This document shows positions 8,114 through 18,578 of a stretch of 64,000 nt of DNA, piece after piece (within the stretch, counting starts at the first letter, position 1; every line of letters begins with the position of its first letter). The notes beneath the pieces were generated by a model. The model ran no database searches and was not told where the DNA came from. It was given only the letters and a program-made list of their open reading frames with translations. A program made the translations under genes and the position numbers. This DNA is from UBA2357 sp041916775 (GTDB lineage Bacteria; Pseudomonadota; Gammaproteobacteria; Burkholderiales; Rhodocyclaceae), in NCBI GenBank assembly GCA_041916775.1, contig JAYRYZ010000009.1, positions 1 through 64,000 of the forward strand, given 5' to 3'.

Positions 8114-9009
8114 CACGCCTCCACCTCCGTGATCGCAGACTCCACGACCAGGCGAATCAAGAGATGCACGAGCACGCCCATCAGGATCAACGCCTGCAGC
8201 GCGGACACATCCGCGGTATGGAAGGCCTCTACGGCATAGCGGCCCAGTCCGCGTACCTCGAAGACAGTTTCCAGCAGCAGATCCAGCGCAAACAGACCGC
8301 CCACGAGCCAGCCGGACGTCGACATTCCGCGTCGCAGCGCCGCCGGGACCACGCTGGACGCCAGGACCGTGCGTCGGTCCAGTCCGAGCAACAACCCCGT
8401 GTTCGCAGCCGCGCCATGCCAAGCCGGCTCCCACGCGGTGCGAACCCACCACCAGCCACCCAGCACGCCCGAGGCCAGCGAAGCACCCAGCAGTACGCTC
8501 GCCCCGTATTCGGCCAACTGCGCTGCGAGCACGAAGCGCCATGTCGCATCGAGCAGCCAGTGCGCGGGCCAAACGGTGGCCGCAAGCGCTGCAAGCGCCC
8601 CCAGCGGTAGCGCGAAGCGTCGCGTGAGTCCCTTGAATTTCAACTCGGCGATCACCCAGCCCGCCACGCACAGCGACGCGGCAAGCAATGCCACGAAGAG
8701 GGGCACGCCGATCAACGCCAGCGACACGGGCAAGCGCGCGCTCACCTCGTCAAGGATCACCCTGCCCGCCCGATCGTGACCGAAGTCGCCCCCAAGGACC
8801 CCGATTGCCCGGGAGAAGAGGAGAGTTTCAGTTACCTGCGCGGATCCGGACATCGCAGGATTGACGAAGAGCGGCAGTCCCTTTCCGCCAGAATGCGGCG
8901 GCTCCCCGACGCCGAGCGCGCCGTAAGCGACGAACAGAAGTATGAAAGTGATGAGATGCGCCCCAAGAAACGCGAGCGCGACACCTTTTGCACGTCGCCA
9001 GGTCATCAT
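8113..9009 (-). CDS. DppB-type ABC transporter permease
   Basis: A 298-residue inner-membrane permease paired with the DppC-type gene downstream. It begins with a membrane segment (about 12-32) after WRRAKG and has further hydrophobic segments at about 98-118, 132-152, 160-185, 240-255 and 265-285. The DppB-family C-terminal signature is recognisable: LLETVFEVRGLGRYAVEAF followed by a final helix. The first cytoplasmic loop is short compared with classical DppB. There are two adjacent ATGs (9009 or 9006). Substrate unknown: with neither ATPase nor binding protein nearby, the pair would need components encoded elsewhere. Confidence 0.8.
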   Translation of the reverse strand: MMTWRRAKGVALAFLGAHLITFILLFVAYGALGVGEPPHSGGKGLPLFVNPAMSGSAQVTETLLFSRAIGVLGGDFGHDRAGRVILDEVSARLPVSLALIGVPLFVALLAASLCVAGWVIAELKFKGLTRRFALPLGALAALAATVWPAHWLLDATWRFVLAAQLAEYGASVLLGASLASGVLGGWWWVRTAWEPAWHGAAANTGLLLGLDRRTVLASSVVPAALRRGMSTSGWLVGGLFALDLLLETVFEVRGLGRYAVEAFHTADVSALQALILMGVLVHLLIRLVVESAITEVEA

Positions 9010-9039
9010 TGCAGCCGGCCTCGCGGCGGCAGGGTCGCC

Positions 9040-9173
9040 TCAGCGCTTGCCGGCGGCGAACATTGCGCGACGCCAGTATTCGGCGCGGCGGCGCTGAGCG
9101 GACGTGCCGGAACGGGGGTCAGGGTCGCGCGCACGCGCGGGCGGTCGGATACATGGAATGGCAACGGCGTCAT
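9040..9173 (-). pseudogene. Possible frameshifted small ORF ahead of the ABC permeases
   Basis: From an ATG at 9173 the minus strand reads MTPLPFHVSDRPRVRATLTP, then runs into a CCCCC tract (9114-9118 as GGGGG on the plus strand). Reading one base back after that tract continues as SAQRRRAEYWRRAMFAAGKR and a stop at 9040. One extra C would join the two parts into a 44-residue basic protein ending 30 bp before the permease pair. The second part looks like real protein (amphipathic, ending in GKR-stop), while the uninterrupted frame gives a Pro/Ala-rich string. This could be a sequencing error, a pseudogene, or a slip site; the function is unknown. Confidence 0.3.
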
Positions 9174-9330
9174 GGCGTCGATTCTAACCTCACTCCACCC
9201 CAGCCGCCGCCGGTGGATAGCCGCGGGCACCGATCCGGATGTTCGCGGGAGGCTGAAGCGCATTCAGGAGGCCATCGGCTATAATCGCGCCCAATCCGAC
9301 CCAGACCAAATATACGGAGCAGAACTTAAA

Positions 9331-10125
9331 ATGGCCTTCCTAGCCGGAAAACGCATCCTGATCACCGGACTTCTCAGCAACCGCTCGATCGCATACGGTA
9401 TCGCCAAGGCCATGCATCGCGAAGGCGCCGAGCTGGCGTTCACGTACCAGAACGAGCGCTTCAAGGATCGCGTGGCGAAGATGGCGGCCGACTTCGGCAG
9501 CGAACTCATCTTTGCCTGTGACGTGCAGAGCGACGAAGACATCACCCGCCTGTTCGAGGAGTTGGGGGCGCAGTGGGACGGGCTGGACGGCCTGGTGCAC
9601 TCCATCGCCTTCGCACCCACCGATGCCCTCGAGGGTGATTTTCTCGACGGCTTCTCGCGCGAGGCCTTTCGCATCTCGCAGGAAGTCAGCGCCGCGAGCT
9701 TCCCGCTCCTCGCCAAGGGTGCACGGCCGCTCATGAAGGGCCGCAAGGGCGCATTGCTCACCCTGTCCTACCTCGGCGCGGTGCGCACCATGCCCAACTA
9801 CAACATCATGGGTCTCGCCAAGGCCAGCCTCGAGGCCTCTGTGCGCTACATGGCGGTATGCCTCGGGCCCGAAGGCATCCGCGTCAACGGAATCTCCGCC
9901 GGCCCGATCAAGACGCTCGCCGCGTCCGGCATCGGCAGCTTCAGCAAGCTCCTGTCGTTCAACGAGCACAACGCGCCGTTGCGTCGCAACGTCACGATCG
10001 AGGAGGTTGGCAATGCGGCTGCCTTCCTCTGCTCGGATCTCGCCAGCGGCGTCACCGGCGAGATCATGTACGTTGACGGTGGCTTCAACACGACCGCGCT
10101 GGGTAACGCCGAACCCCAGCAGTAA
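9331..10125 (+). CDS. fabI: Enoyl-[acyl-carrier-protein] reductase (NADH)
   Basis: Catalyses the last reduction step of each fatty-acid elongation cycle. The 264 residues form a short-chain dehydrogenase fold of the FabI type: the cofactor site appears as GLLSNRSIAYGIAKAM (about 13-28), and the active-site Tyr-Lys pair as Y-x6-K in NYNIMGLAKASLEA (about 155-168), preceded by SYLGA. The C-terminus SDLASGVTGEIMYVDGGFNT is typical. The ATG at 9331 is used because it gives the family N-terminus MAFLAGKRILITG and follows a GGAG (9316-9319). A TATAAT (9280-9285) lies upstream but has no good -35. The 12-mer AAATATACGGAG before the start also occurs before phaP. Confidence 0.97.
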   Translation: MAFLAGKRILITGLLSNRSIAYGIAKAMHREGAELAFTYQNERFKDRVAKMAADFGSELIFACDVQSDEDITRLFEELGAQWDGLDGLVHSIAFAPTDALEGDFLDGFSREAFRISQEVSAASFPLLAKGARPLMKGRKGALLTLSYLGAVRTMPNYNIMGLAKASLEASVRYMAVCLGPEGIRVNGISAGPIKTLAASGIGSFSKLLSFNEHNAPLRRNVTIEEVGNAAAFLCSDLASGVTGEIMYVDGGFNTTALGNAEPQQ

Positions 10126-10171
10126 AGGGGGAACGGGCCCGCGCAGCGTTGGCGGCCCGCACTGCCGAGCT

Positions 10172-11362
10172 TCAGTGTCCCGCCTGGGCAGTGCCCAGGT
10201 GCTCCCGGGCGAAGGCCGCGACCAGATCCCTTGGGACGACGATCCCGACCAACCGCCCATGCTCGTCGAGCACGGGAACATGGCTGTGGCCGCCGGCGGT
10301 GAAGAGCGCGATGACTTCGGCGACCGGAGCCTGCCACGCGGCGGTATGCACCGGTGTGTGCATGATCTGTCCAACCACCTCCGGCTTGTCGCTATGGGTA
10401 CGCCCACTGCGTGCGATGAGGCGACTCAGCCGCTGGTTCAAGCCACGGTAGCTTTTCCGCCTGGCGTTGCGCATGAAGTCGGCCAGTGTGACGATGCCGA
10501 TCACCCGGCGTGCACCGTCGACGACGGGCAACGCCTCTATCCGATGTCGTTGCAGCAGAGTCCAGGCCTCCTCCAGCGTGGTGCCGAACTGCACCGAGAC
10601 GACCTCCCTCGTCATGACATCGGCACAGCGCACAGATCCGAGGCGTCGCCGGGTTGCATGCTGCTCCACGCGCAGGAACAGGTCGCGCAAGTCCTCGCGG
10701 CTGACATCCAGAACTTGGTCGTACTCGTCGAGCACCGCCTCGAAATCCTCCTCCACAAGACGCTGCGTGGGCACGGGTGCCGTATCGGCTGGCTGGCCCG
10801 AAGAGATGACCGCATGACGTTGAGGGTATTCACGTCCGGTCGCGCGGTTGTAGAGGATCGCCAGCAGCAGCAGGCTCGCCGAATTGACCAGTACAGGGTA
10901 CACCGCGAACCCATAACCCAACGCGTGTATACCGGGCCCGCCAACCACCGCTGTCAATGCGACCGCGCCGGCAGGTGGATGGATGCAGCGCAGCGCAAAC
11001 ATCACCGCGATCGCCGCAGACACGGCAACGGCGCCTGCCATCAGCGGATCCCTGAACCCATGCGCACACGCCACACCTATGAGAGCTGCGCTCAGATTGC
11101 CACCCAGCATCGCCCAAGGTTGCGCCAGCGGGCTGGCCGGTACCGCAAACAGAAGCACCGCTGAGGCCCCCATGGGTGCGATCACCCAGGGCAGCGCCGA
11201 ATCCGCACCGAGGATCAGGTATCCGACCAGCGCGGTGAGCAGAATCCCCAGCAGCGCGCCAAAGGCTGCACGCAGCCGCTCACGCCCCGGAACACGCTGC
11301 TGCCCGGCAAGCTGACGACGTAGAAATTCGATGACTGCCCGACGTCGCGACAGCCCGGTCAT
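10172..11362 (-). CDS. HPP-family membrane protein with two CBS domains
   Basis: A 396-residue inner-membrane protein. Residues about 30-185 form the HPP domain, named for the His-Pro-Pro seen here in ALRCIHPPAGAVALTA (about 125-140), with four or five hydrophobic helices; the PWVIAPMGASAVLLFAVP segment is also diagnostic. HPP proteins have been implicated in nitrite transport in cyanobacteria and chloroplasts, so an anion-transport role is possible. The cytoplasmic C-terminal half carries two CBS motifs (about 240-295 and 325-385), probably sensing adenine nucleotides. It is convergent with fabI and 46 bp from it. Confidence 0.85.
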   Translation of the reverse strand: MTGLSRRRAVIEFLRRQLAGQQRVPGRERLRAAFGALLGILLTALVGYLILGADSALPWVIAPMGASAVLLFAVPASPLAQPWAMLGGNLSAALIGVACAHGFRDPLMAGAVAVSAAIAVMFALRCIHPPAGAVALTAVVGGPGIHALGYGFAVYPVLVNSASLLLLAILYNRATGREYPQRHAVISSGQPADTAPVPTQRLVEEDFEAVLDEYDQVLDVSREDLRDLFLRVEQHATRRRLGSVRCADVMTREVVSVQFGTTLEEAWTLLQRHRIEALPVVDGARRVIGIVTLADFMRNARRKSYRGLNQRLSRLIARSGRTHSDKPEVVGQIMHTPVHTAAWQAPVAEVIALFTAGGHSHVPVLDEHGRLVGIVVPRDLVAAFAREHLGTAQAGH

Positions 11363-11506
11363 TGCGTTCCCACCAAGGTCGCCCGCTCGGCCATGCGTTG
11401 CTTCGATGCAGCGCGAAGTACATCCCCTGGTAACGACACGATCATATCTCCCGCCACGCCAAGCCTAGCCACATGGATAGAAGACAGGATTGTAGCCCTG
11501 CTGGTG

Positions 11507-11544
11507 CATCGAGGGTCGGCGGACGCCCCCGCCGTCCCTCGATG
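11507..11544 (-). terminator. Long hairpin after the hydrolase gene
   Basis: CATCGAGGG (11507-11515) pairs with CCCTCGATG (11536-11544), and inside it CGGCGG pairs with CCGCCG. It begins just past the stop of the dienelactone-hydrolase-like gene. There is no T-run after it, so it is either a factor-independent terminator of weak type or an mRNA 3'-end stabiliser. The rest of the 194-bp gap (11363-11556) shows nothing else. Confidence 0.5.
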
Positions 11545-11556
11545 ACGTGCGCCAAT

Positions 11557-12507
11557 CTACAGGTTGCGCTGGAAAAAGCGCACCACGCGCCTGCGGGATA
11601 CGTGGGCCTGATCGACGTCCGGCACCAAATCCACACGCGGCACCACCCCCGTTGCAAAGTAGCTGCCCTTGTTGCCGAACGGGTCGGGGACACCGATCGG
11701 AATCATGAGGCGGTCCCATCCGTGCGCCGCACCACGATACTCGGCCACCTCGACCACGTTCCCGTTGGACGGATTGACCTGTGCGGCGAGCGACTTGCAT
11801 GCGTCCGCACCATTGTCATAGTCGTCCTCACTGCCGATCTGGATCAGCACCGGCGCCCCCGTCAGGTTGGCGTAAAGGGCACCTCCGGAAACCACATCCG
11901 GCGTGATCGCAGCGTTGTTCGCCGCGTAGCAGATCGGGTAGTTGGCGACATGCGCCTTGAAGCTGTGCCCGCCCCCGAACATGCCGACGTAGGTCTGCTC
12001 GCTGGCAGCCAGGCTGACGACGCCTCCCCAGGAGAACCCCATCACCCCGATCCGATCGCCATCGATATCGGGCAGATCCGCAAGATACTCGAGCGCTGCG
12101 AACGCATCCGGATAAGTCAGGACCGGAGCCTGCGGGCGATCGGCCAGCCCGGTCACACCTCGCGCCTCCCACATGTCGATCTCCAGCGTGGCGATACCGG
12201 CCGCATTCAGCGCCTCGGCATAGAACGTGCCTGTGGAATCGATACCACCGGAGCTGTGCAGGATCACGACCGCGGGAATGTCATGCTGCTGTCCGCAGCG
12301 CCGCCGACCATGCGTGGAGTTCGGCATGCGCAGCGTACCCTTCACGTCAAGCGGTTGCTGCGTGACAAGGTCGTAGGACTGAAACTGGACAAACGACATG
12401 CCGGGCGCCTGGATGGTGCGGCAGCCGTAGTGTTGCCCTGCCTCGCCAAGGGGGGAATAGAGGCACAAGGCTGCGCTCGTCAGCATGCATACAGCGGATA
12501 GATTCAT
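11557..12507 (-). CDS. Exported dienelactone hydrolase-like alpha/beta hydrolase
   Basis: A 316-residue alpha/beta-hydrolase of the dienelactone hydrolase group with a signal peptide (MNLSAVCMLTSAALCLYSPL...), so probably periplasmic. The nucleophile elbow is GFSWGG (Ser in the middle); VVILHSSGGID supplies the oxyanion-loop region; the acid is likely in IGSEDDYDN and the His in GAAHGWDR. Several cysteines (CGQQ, ICYAANN, DACKSL) could form disulfides. The ATG at 12507 was preferred to one 23 codons upstream because it starts directly with the signal peptide. The true substrate cannot be read from the sequence. It has its own promoter and a palindrome near the expected transcription start. 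Confidence 0.75.
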   Translation of the reverse strand: MNLSAVCMLTSAALCLYSPLGEAGQHYGCRTIQAPGMSFVQFQSYDLVTQQPLDVKGTLRMPNSTHGRRRCGQQHDIPAVVILHSSGGIDSTGTFYAEALNAAGIATLEIDMWEARGVTGLADRPQAPVLTYPDAFAALEYLADLPDIDGDRIGVMGFSWGGVVSLAASEQTYVGMFGGGHSFKAHVANYPICYAANNAAITPDVVSGGALYANLTGAPVLIQIGSEDDYDNGADACKSLAAQVNPSNGNVVEVAEYRGAAHGWDRLMIPIGVPDPFGNKGSYFATGVVPRVDLVPDVDQAHVSRRRVVRFFQRNL

Positions 12508-12591
12508 ATCGATGGCTCCGTCGGAACAATGGCTAAAGGCCGGGTGCAGCTCGCCGAGGATGCCGGCAAGACACAACCGGAAAAGAATTGA

Positions 12592-12603
12592 TAACAGCTG
12601 TTA
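12592..12603. promoter_or_regulatory. Palindromic operator candidate for the hydrolase
   Basis: TAACAGCTGTTA is a perfect 12-bp palindrome. It sits about 10-20 bp downstream of the -10 hexamer of the hydrolase promoter, over the expected transcription start, where a repressor would block initiation. The regulator is unknown and none is encoded next to it. Confidence 0.4.
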
Positions 12604-12612
12604 CACGCCGGC

Positions 12613-12642
12613 AATATACCAAATGAATTATCCGAATTGCAA
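12613..12642 (-). promoter_or_regulatory. Probable promoter of the exported hydrolase
   Basis: On the minus strand TTGCAA (12637-12642) and TATATT (12613-12618) are 18 bp apart, in an AT-rich island (about 12590-12720) that stands out from the GC-rich surroundings. The expected 5' leader before the ATG at 12507 is about 100 bases. The gap 12508-12802 otherwise contains only the ppiD terminator and a second hairpin at 12771-12791. Confidence 0.5.
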
Positions 12643-12706
12643 ATATAGGCGCTCCTTTGCGCGCTCTGCCGATCAATTGCAGAGGCATATTGCATTTATG
12701 AGACCA

Positions 12707-12748
12707 TTGAGAAAACAAATGCGGCCGTCGGAGCACCCGAACGGCCGC
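12707..12748 (-). terminator. ppiD terminator
   Basis: GCGGCCGT (12721-12728) pairs with ACGGCCGC (12741-12748), extended inward by CGG/CCG. On the minus strand the stem is followed by ATTTGTTTTC, a classical T-rich tail. A second GC-rich hairpin (GGCGCCG / CGGCGCC, 12771-12791) lies between it and the ppiD stop. Confidence 0.75.
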
Positions 12749-12802
12749 AATCAACAACAACCTGAACCAAGGCGCCGAACGCTGCGGCGCCCGTCGTCAC
12801 CT

Positions 12803-14698
12803 CTACTGGCGCGCCTCCACACGCAGCGCGGCCGCGCGGATCTCCACCGGATATCGAACCCGGAGCGCTTCCAGAAACGCGGCAAACTCTCGCTGCCCCA
12901 CCAGACGCTGGTACTCGCGCATGACGGCCTCGACGCGCGGGTCATCTGCGCCAAGCTCCGGACGCTTGACACTCAGGATGCGGTAGATCCGATAGTCGCC
13001 ACTCGGGTCGGCAGCACCGACATGCACCGGCAACTTCGCCGTCGAGGCAGTGAAGATGGCCTGTCGCGCAGTTGCAGGATGTGCCTGATCGGCACGACCG
13101 ACCAAGGCAGCCTCGCTCCAGGGCTGGCCGGACTCCTCACCGGCATTGAGCTTCGCGAGCAGTGCCTCGCCCTGCTCACGCATCGCGCGTGCAGCTGCCT
13201 CGACCTTGAGACGGGCACGGATCTCCTCCTTGACCGCATCCAGCGGCATGCGCTGCGCTGGTTCGTACTCTTTCATTCGCGCCGCCACCAGCTTGCCCCG
13301 CTCCACCTCGATCGCCTCGGTGTTGTGAGCGTTCTTGAGGACATCATCCGAGAACAGCGCGCTCACCAGACGGTCGTTGCGCAATCCGCCGAGATCACCC
13401 GTCTCGCGGCTGATCCAGTCGGAGGTTTTCACTTCCAGGCCCAGCGCCTCGGCCACTGGCGCGAGGCTGTCTGCCTGTTCATAGACCGTATTTGCAAACA
13501 GCTCCGCCTTGGCCGCGAAGTCACGTGCAGCCTGCTGCCTGCCCAGTTCCGCCAAGATATCGGCCCGCACCGCCTCGAAGGGTGTCGGCTCCGACGCCTT
13601 GATCTCTTCCAGACGGATGATGTGCAAGCCGAAGTCCGAACGCACCACGTCGCTGATCTCTCCCGTCTGGAGCGCGAAGGCGGCGTCCTCGAAGGCCTGC
13701 ACCATCATGCCCCGGCCGAAAAAGCCGAGATCCCCGCCGTTGGCGGCCGAGCCAGGGTCCTGCGACTCGCTGCGGGCTAGCGCCTCGAACTTCGCAGGAT
13801 CGGCGCGCAGTTGTTCGAGAAGCGACTTCGCCTTGTCCTGCGCGGCGGCGGCCTGCTCTGGCGTGGCATCGGCGGCAAGCTGCAGCAGAATGTGGCGCGC
13901 ACGCCGCTCCTCACCCTTTCCGAAGCGCTCCAGGTTTGCATCATAAAAGGCACGCGCAGCGGCCTCATCGACCCCCGCCGACTGCAACAACGCATCCTGG
14001 TCGAACACCACGTACTCGGCTTTCATACGTGCCGGACGTTCGAAGCGTGCGGCATTCGCGTCGTAGTGCGCCTTGACGGCGGCGTCGTCGATCTGGGCGT
14101 CGACCGCGCTCGCGGACAGCACGATATGGCGTACCTCGCGCTCCTCGAGCTGCGCTTCGAGGAAACGCTTCGCGCTCGCTTGACCCACGATCGCCGCATC
14201 GCCAATCGCCTGAGCCACCTGCTGCACCTTCAGATCCTGCGCGAGACGGTTCTCGAACATCGCCGGCGACATGCCCTGCGCACGCAGCAACGACTCGTAG
14301 CGCGCAAGCGAGAACTGCCCGTTGTCCTGAAAGGATGGCAAGGTGCCGATGACCTGCTGCATCTGCTGGGCGGTGACGGTGAGCCTCCCGTCGGCGGCAT
14401 GCATGGAGAGGAGCCGCTGGTTGATGAGGTTCTCGAGCACCGAGCGGCGAAAGCCCTCGGACTCGAACACCGCCTGATCGACCGGACTGCCGGATGCCTG
14501 GCGCACGCGATCCTGCTGCTCACGGATGGCCTGGTCGAACTCGAACATCGTGATCGGCGCGCCGCCCACCTTGGCGACCTCAGCCGCACCCGGCGTATCG
14601 GTGAAGTAGGCGTCCAGACCGAAGAACGCGAACGGAACGATGATGATCGCGAGGATGATCTGGGAGATGCGTTGATTTTTGCGGACCGCGTCGAACAT
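12803..14698 (-). CDS. ppiD: Membrane-anchored periplasmic chaperone/PPIase PpiD
   Basis: A 631-residue protein anchored by one N-terminal helix (about residues 12-32: IILAIIIVPFAFFGLDAYF) with the rest in the periplasm. It assists folding of exported proteins near the SecYEG translocon. A SurA-like N-terminal chaperone region (about 35-200) is followed by one parvulin domain (about 268-362) with the markers RRARHILLQL, GGDLGFFGRGMMV and SDFGLHIIRLEEI. A second, degenerate parvulin-like and helical region completes the chain. The length fits the family (about 620-640). It lies downstream of clpB on the same strand, 154 bp apart. Confidence 0.93.
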   Translation of the reverse strand: MFDAVRKNQRISQIILAIIIVPFAFFGLDAYFTDTPGAAEVAKVGGAPITMFEFDQAIREQQDRVRQASGSPVDQAVFESEGFRRSVLENLINQRLLSMHAADGRLTVTAQQMQQVIGTLPSFQDNGQFSLARYESLLRAQGMSPAMFENRLAQDLKVQQVAQAIGDAAIVGQASAKRFLEAQLEEREVRHIVLSASAVDAQIDDAAVKAHYDANAARFERPARMKAEYVVFDQDALLQSAGVDEAAARAFYDANLERFGKGEERRARHILLQLAADATPEQAAAAQDKAKSLLEQLRADPAKFEALARSESQDPGSAANGGDLGFFGRGMMVQAFEDAAFALQTGEISDVVRSDFGLHIIRLEEIKASEPTPFEAVRADILAELGRQQAARDFAAKAELFANTVYEQADSLAPVAEALGLEVKTSDWISRETGDLGGLRNDRLVSALFSDDVLKNAHNTEAIEVERGKLVAARMKEYEPAQRMPLDAVKEEIRARLKVEAAARAMREQGEALLAKLNAGEESGQPWSEAALVGRADQAHPATARQAIFTASTAKLPVHVGAADPSGDYRIYRILSVKRPELGADDPRVEAVMREYQRLVGQREFAAFLEALRVRYPVEIRAAALRVEARQ

Positions 14699-14852
14699 CT
14701 TGATTACCCGTGCATGTGTTCATGGGGCGCAGACACCCTGGGATGTGCCCGCGCCAAAAGTCCGCGATTATCGCATCCCGCACCGCATGCCGCCACCCGC
14801 CCTTTGCAAGGCTTTGCAGCGAGTGACGCGCGGCGCGGGACGGATCGGATGC

Positions 14853-17432
<2,580 letters not shown>

Positions 17433-17473
17433 GGTATCGGCTCCTTGCCGGTCAATCTCTGGATGCCTGCCAG

Positions 17474-17500
17474 ATGCGGCCGGAGCGCACGAATTTCAAT
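17474..17500 (-). promoter_or_regulatory. Putative sigma-32 (heat-shock) promoter of clpB
   Basis: On the minus strand TTGAAA (17494-17499) is followed after 14 bp by CCGCAT (17474-17479), close to the sigma-32 pattern CTTGAAA-N(13-15)-CCCCAT. It is about 40 bp upstream of the clpB ATG, and clpB is a classical sigma-32 gene. Confidence 0.55.
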
Positions 17501-17628
17501 CTCGACTCCGGGAAAAAGTGCAAGCAGGTCTTGCGAAGATGCGACGTGGCGAAGCGGCTCGCGCGCCCCGTTTGACCAGGCGGTAGAAGATCGCGCACGA
17601 TACGCGTCCTTCATCGACGAGCGCGCAC

Positions 17629-18537
17629 GTGTCCGCAACGACTTCCACCTTCCGCTCCGCCTTTCGCCTCTCACGTGCCGAGTGGGTGCTGGTGGCGATC
17701 ACCGTGTTCTGGGGCGGCACCTTCCTCGCGGTGCAACATGCCCTGAGCGTGACCGGGCCGATGTTCTTCGTCGGCCTGCGCTTTGCGACGGCCGCCATCG
17801 CCGTCGCGCTGCTGTCGCTGCCCATCCTGCGCGGGCTGACCTGGCTGGAGCTCAAGGCGGGCTGCCTCATCGGCCTGGGGATCGCAGCCGGCTACAGCCT
17901 CCAGACGGTGGGGCTGCAGACCATCGCGAGCAGCCAGTCTGCGTTCATCACCGCGCTCTACGTGCCCATCGTGCCATTGCTGCAATGGGCGATCCTGCGC
18001 CGACCGCCGCGGGCGATGACGCTCGTCGGCGTGGCGATGGCCTTCACCGGGCTGGTGCTGCTGGCGGGGCCGGAGGGCACGCAGCTCAGCATGCGTACCG
18101 GGGAGCTCCTCACCCTGATCGGCGCGATCGCGATCGCCGCCGAGATCCTCCTCATCAGCGGCTACGCCGGGCGCGTCGATGCGCGTCGGGTCACGGTGGT
18201 ACAGCTCGCGGTGGCGTCGCTGTGCGGCTTCATCGGCATGCTGCCGACCGGAGAGAGCGTGCCGCCGATCTCGCCGCTGCTGCTGGTCACGGCGATGGGG
18301 CTGGGGCTCGCGAGTGCGCTCATACAACTCGGCATGAACTGGGCGCAGCGCACCGTCTCGCCCACCCGCGCCACCCTGATCTATGCGGGCGAACCGGTAT
18401 GGGCCGGCCTGATCGGCCGCATCGCGGGCGAGCGCCTGCCCGTACTGGGGCTGGTCGGCGGCGCGCTCATCGTCGCAAGCATCGTCGTGAGCGAGCTCGG
18501 CGCGAAGCGCCACACGCCGCCACAGCCGGAGGACTGA
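17629..18537 (+). CDS. DMT-superfamily (EamA) transporter
   Basis: A 302-residue inner-membrane protein with about ten hydrophobic helices arranged as two EamA repeats (about 20-145 and 155-290). Family signatures are FWGGTFLAVQHAL in the first helix, the AYSLQ-like segment AGYSLQTVGLQTI, SQSAFITALYVPIVPLL, and the closing YAGEPVWAGLIGRIAGERLP. Members export amino acids, purines, toxicants or other small molecules; the substrate is not predictable. The frame begins with a GTG at 17629, 196 bp from the divergent clpB start. The first conserved helix starts around residue 17, so a slightly later start is possible. Confidence 0.85.
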   Translation: MSATTSTFRSAFRLSRAEWVLVAITVFWGGTFLAVQHALSVTGPMFFVGLRFATAAIAVALLSLPILRGLTWLELKAGCLIGLGIAAGYSLQTVGLQTIASSQSAFITALYVPIVPLLQWAILRRPPRAMTLVGVAMAFTGLVLLAGPEGTQLSMRTGELLTLIGAIAIAAEILLISGYAGRVDARRVTVVQLAVASLCGFIGMLPTGESVPPISPLLLVTAMGLGLASALIQLGMNWAQRTVSPTRATLIYAGEPVWAGLIGRIAGERLPVLGLVGGALIVASIVVSELGAKRHTPPQPED

Positions 18538-18578
18538 ACGCGAACCGCCGCCGACGCGCGAACCTGCGGTGCGTGACC

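Noticed and set aside
9006..9263. An 85-codon minus-strand frame overlapping the DppB-type start by ATGA
   Set aside because: The overlap looks attractive, but the product is a Pro/Ala-rich string, while the alternative frame after the C5 tract looks more like protein. Recorded only as a possible frameshifted ORF.
12504..12695. Small minus-strand frame of 63 codons upstream of the exported hydrolase
   Set aside because: It covers the promoter and palindrome, has no ribosome site and no protein-like pattern.
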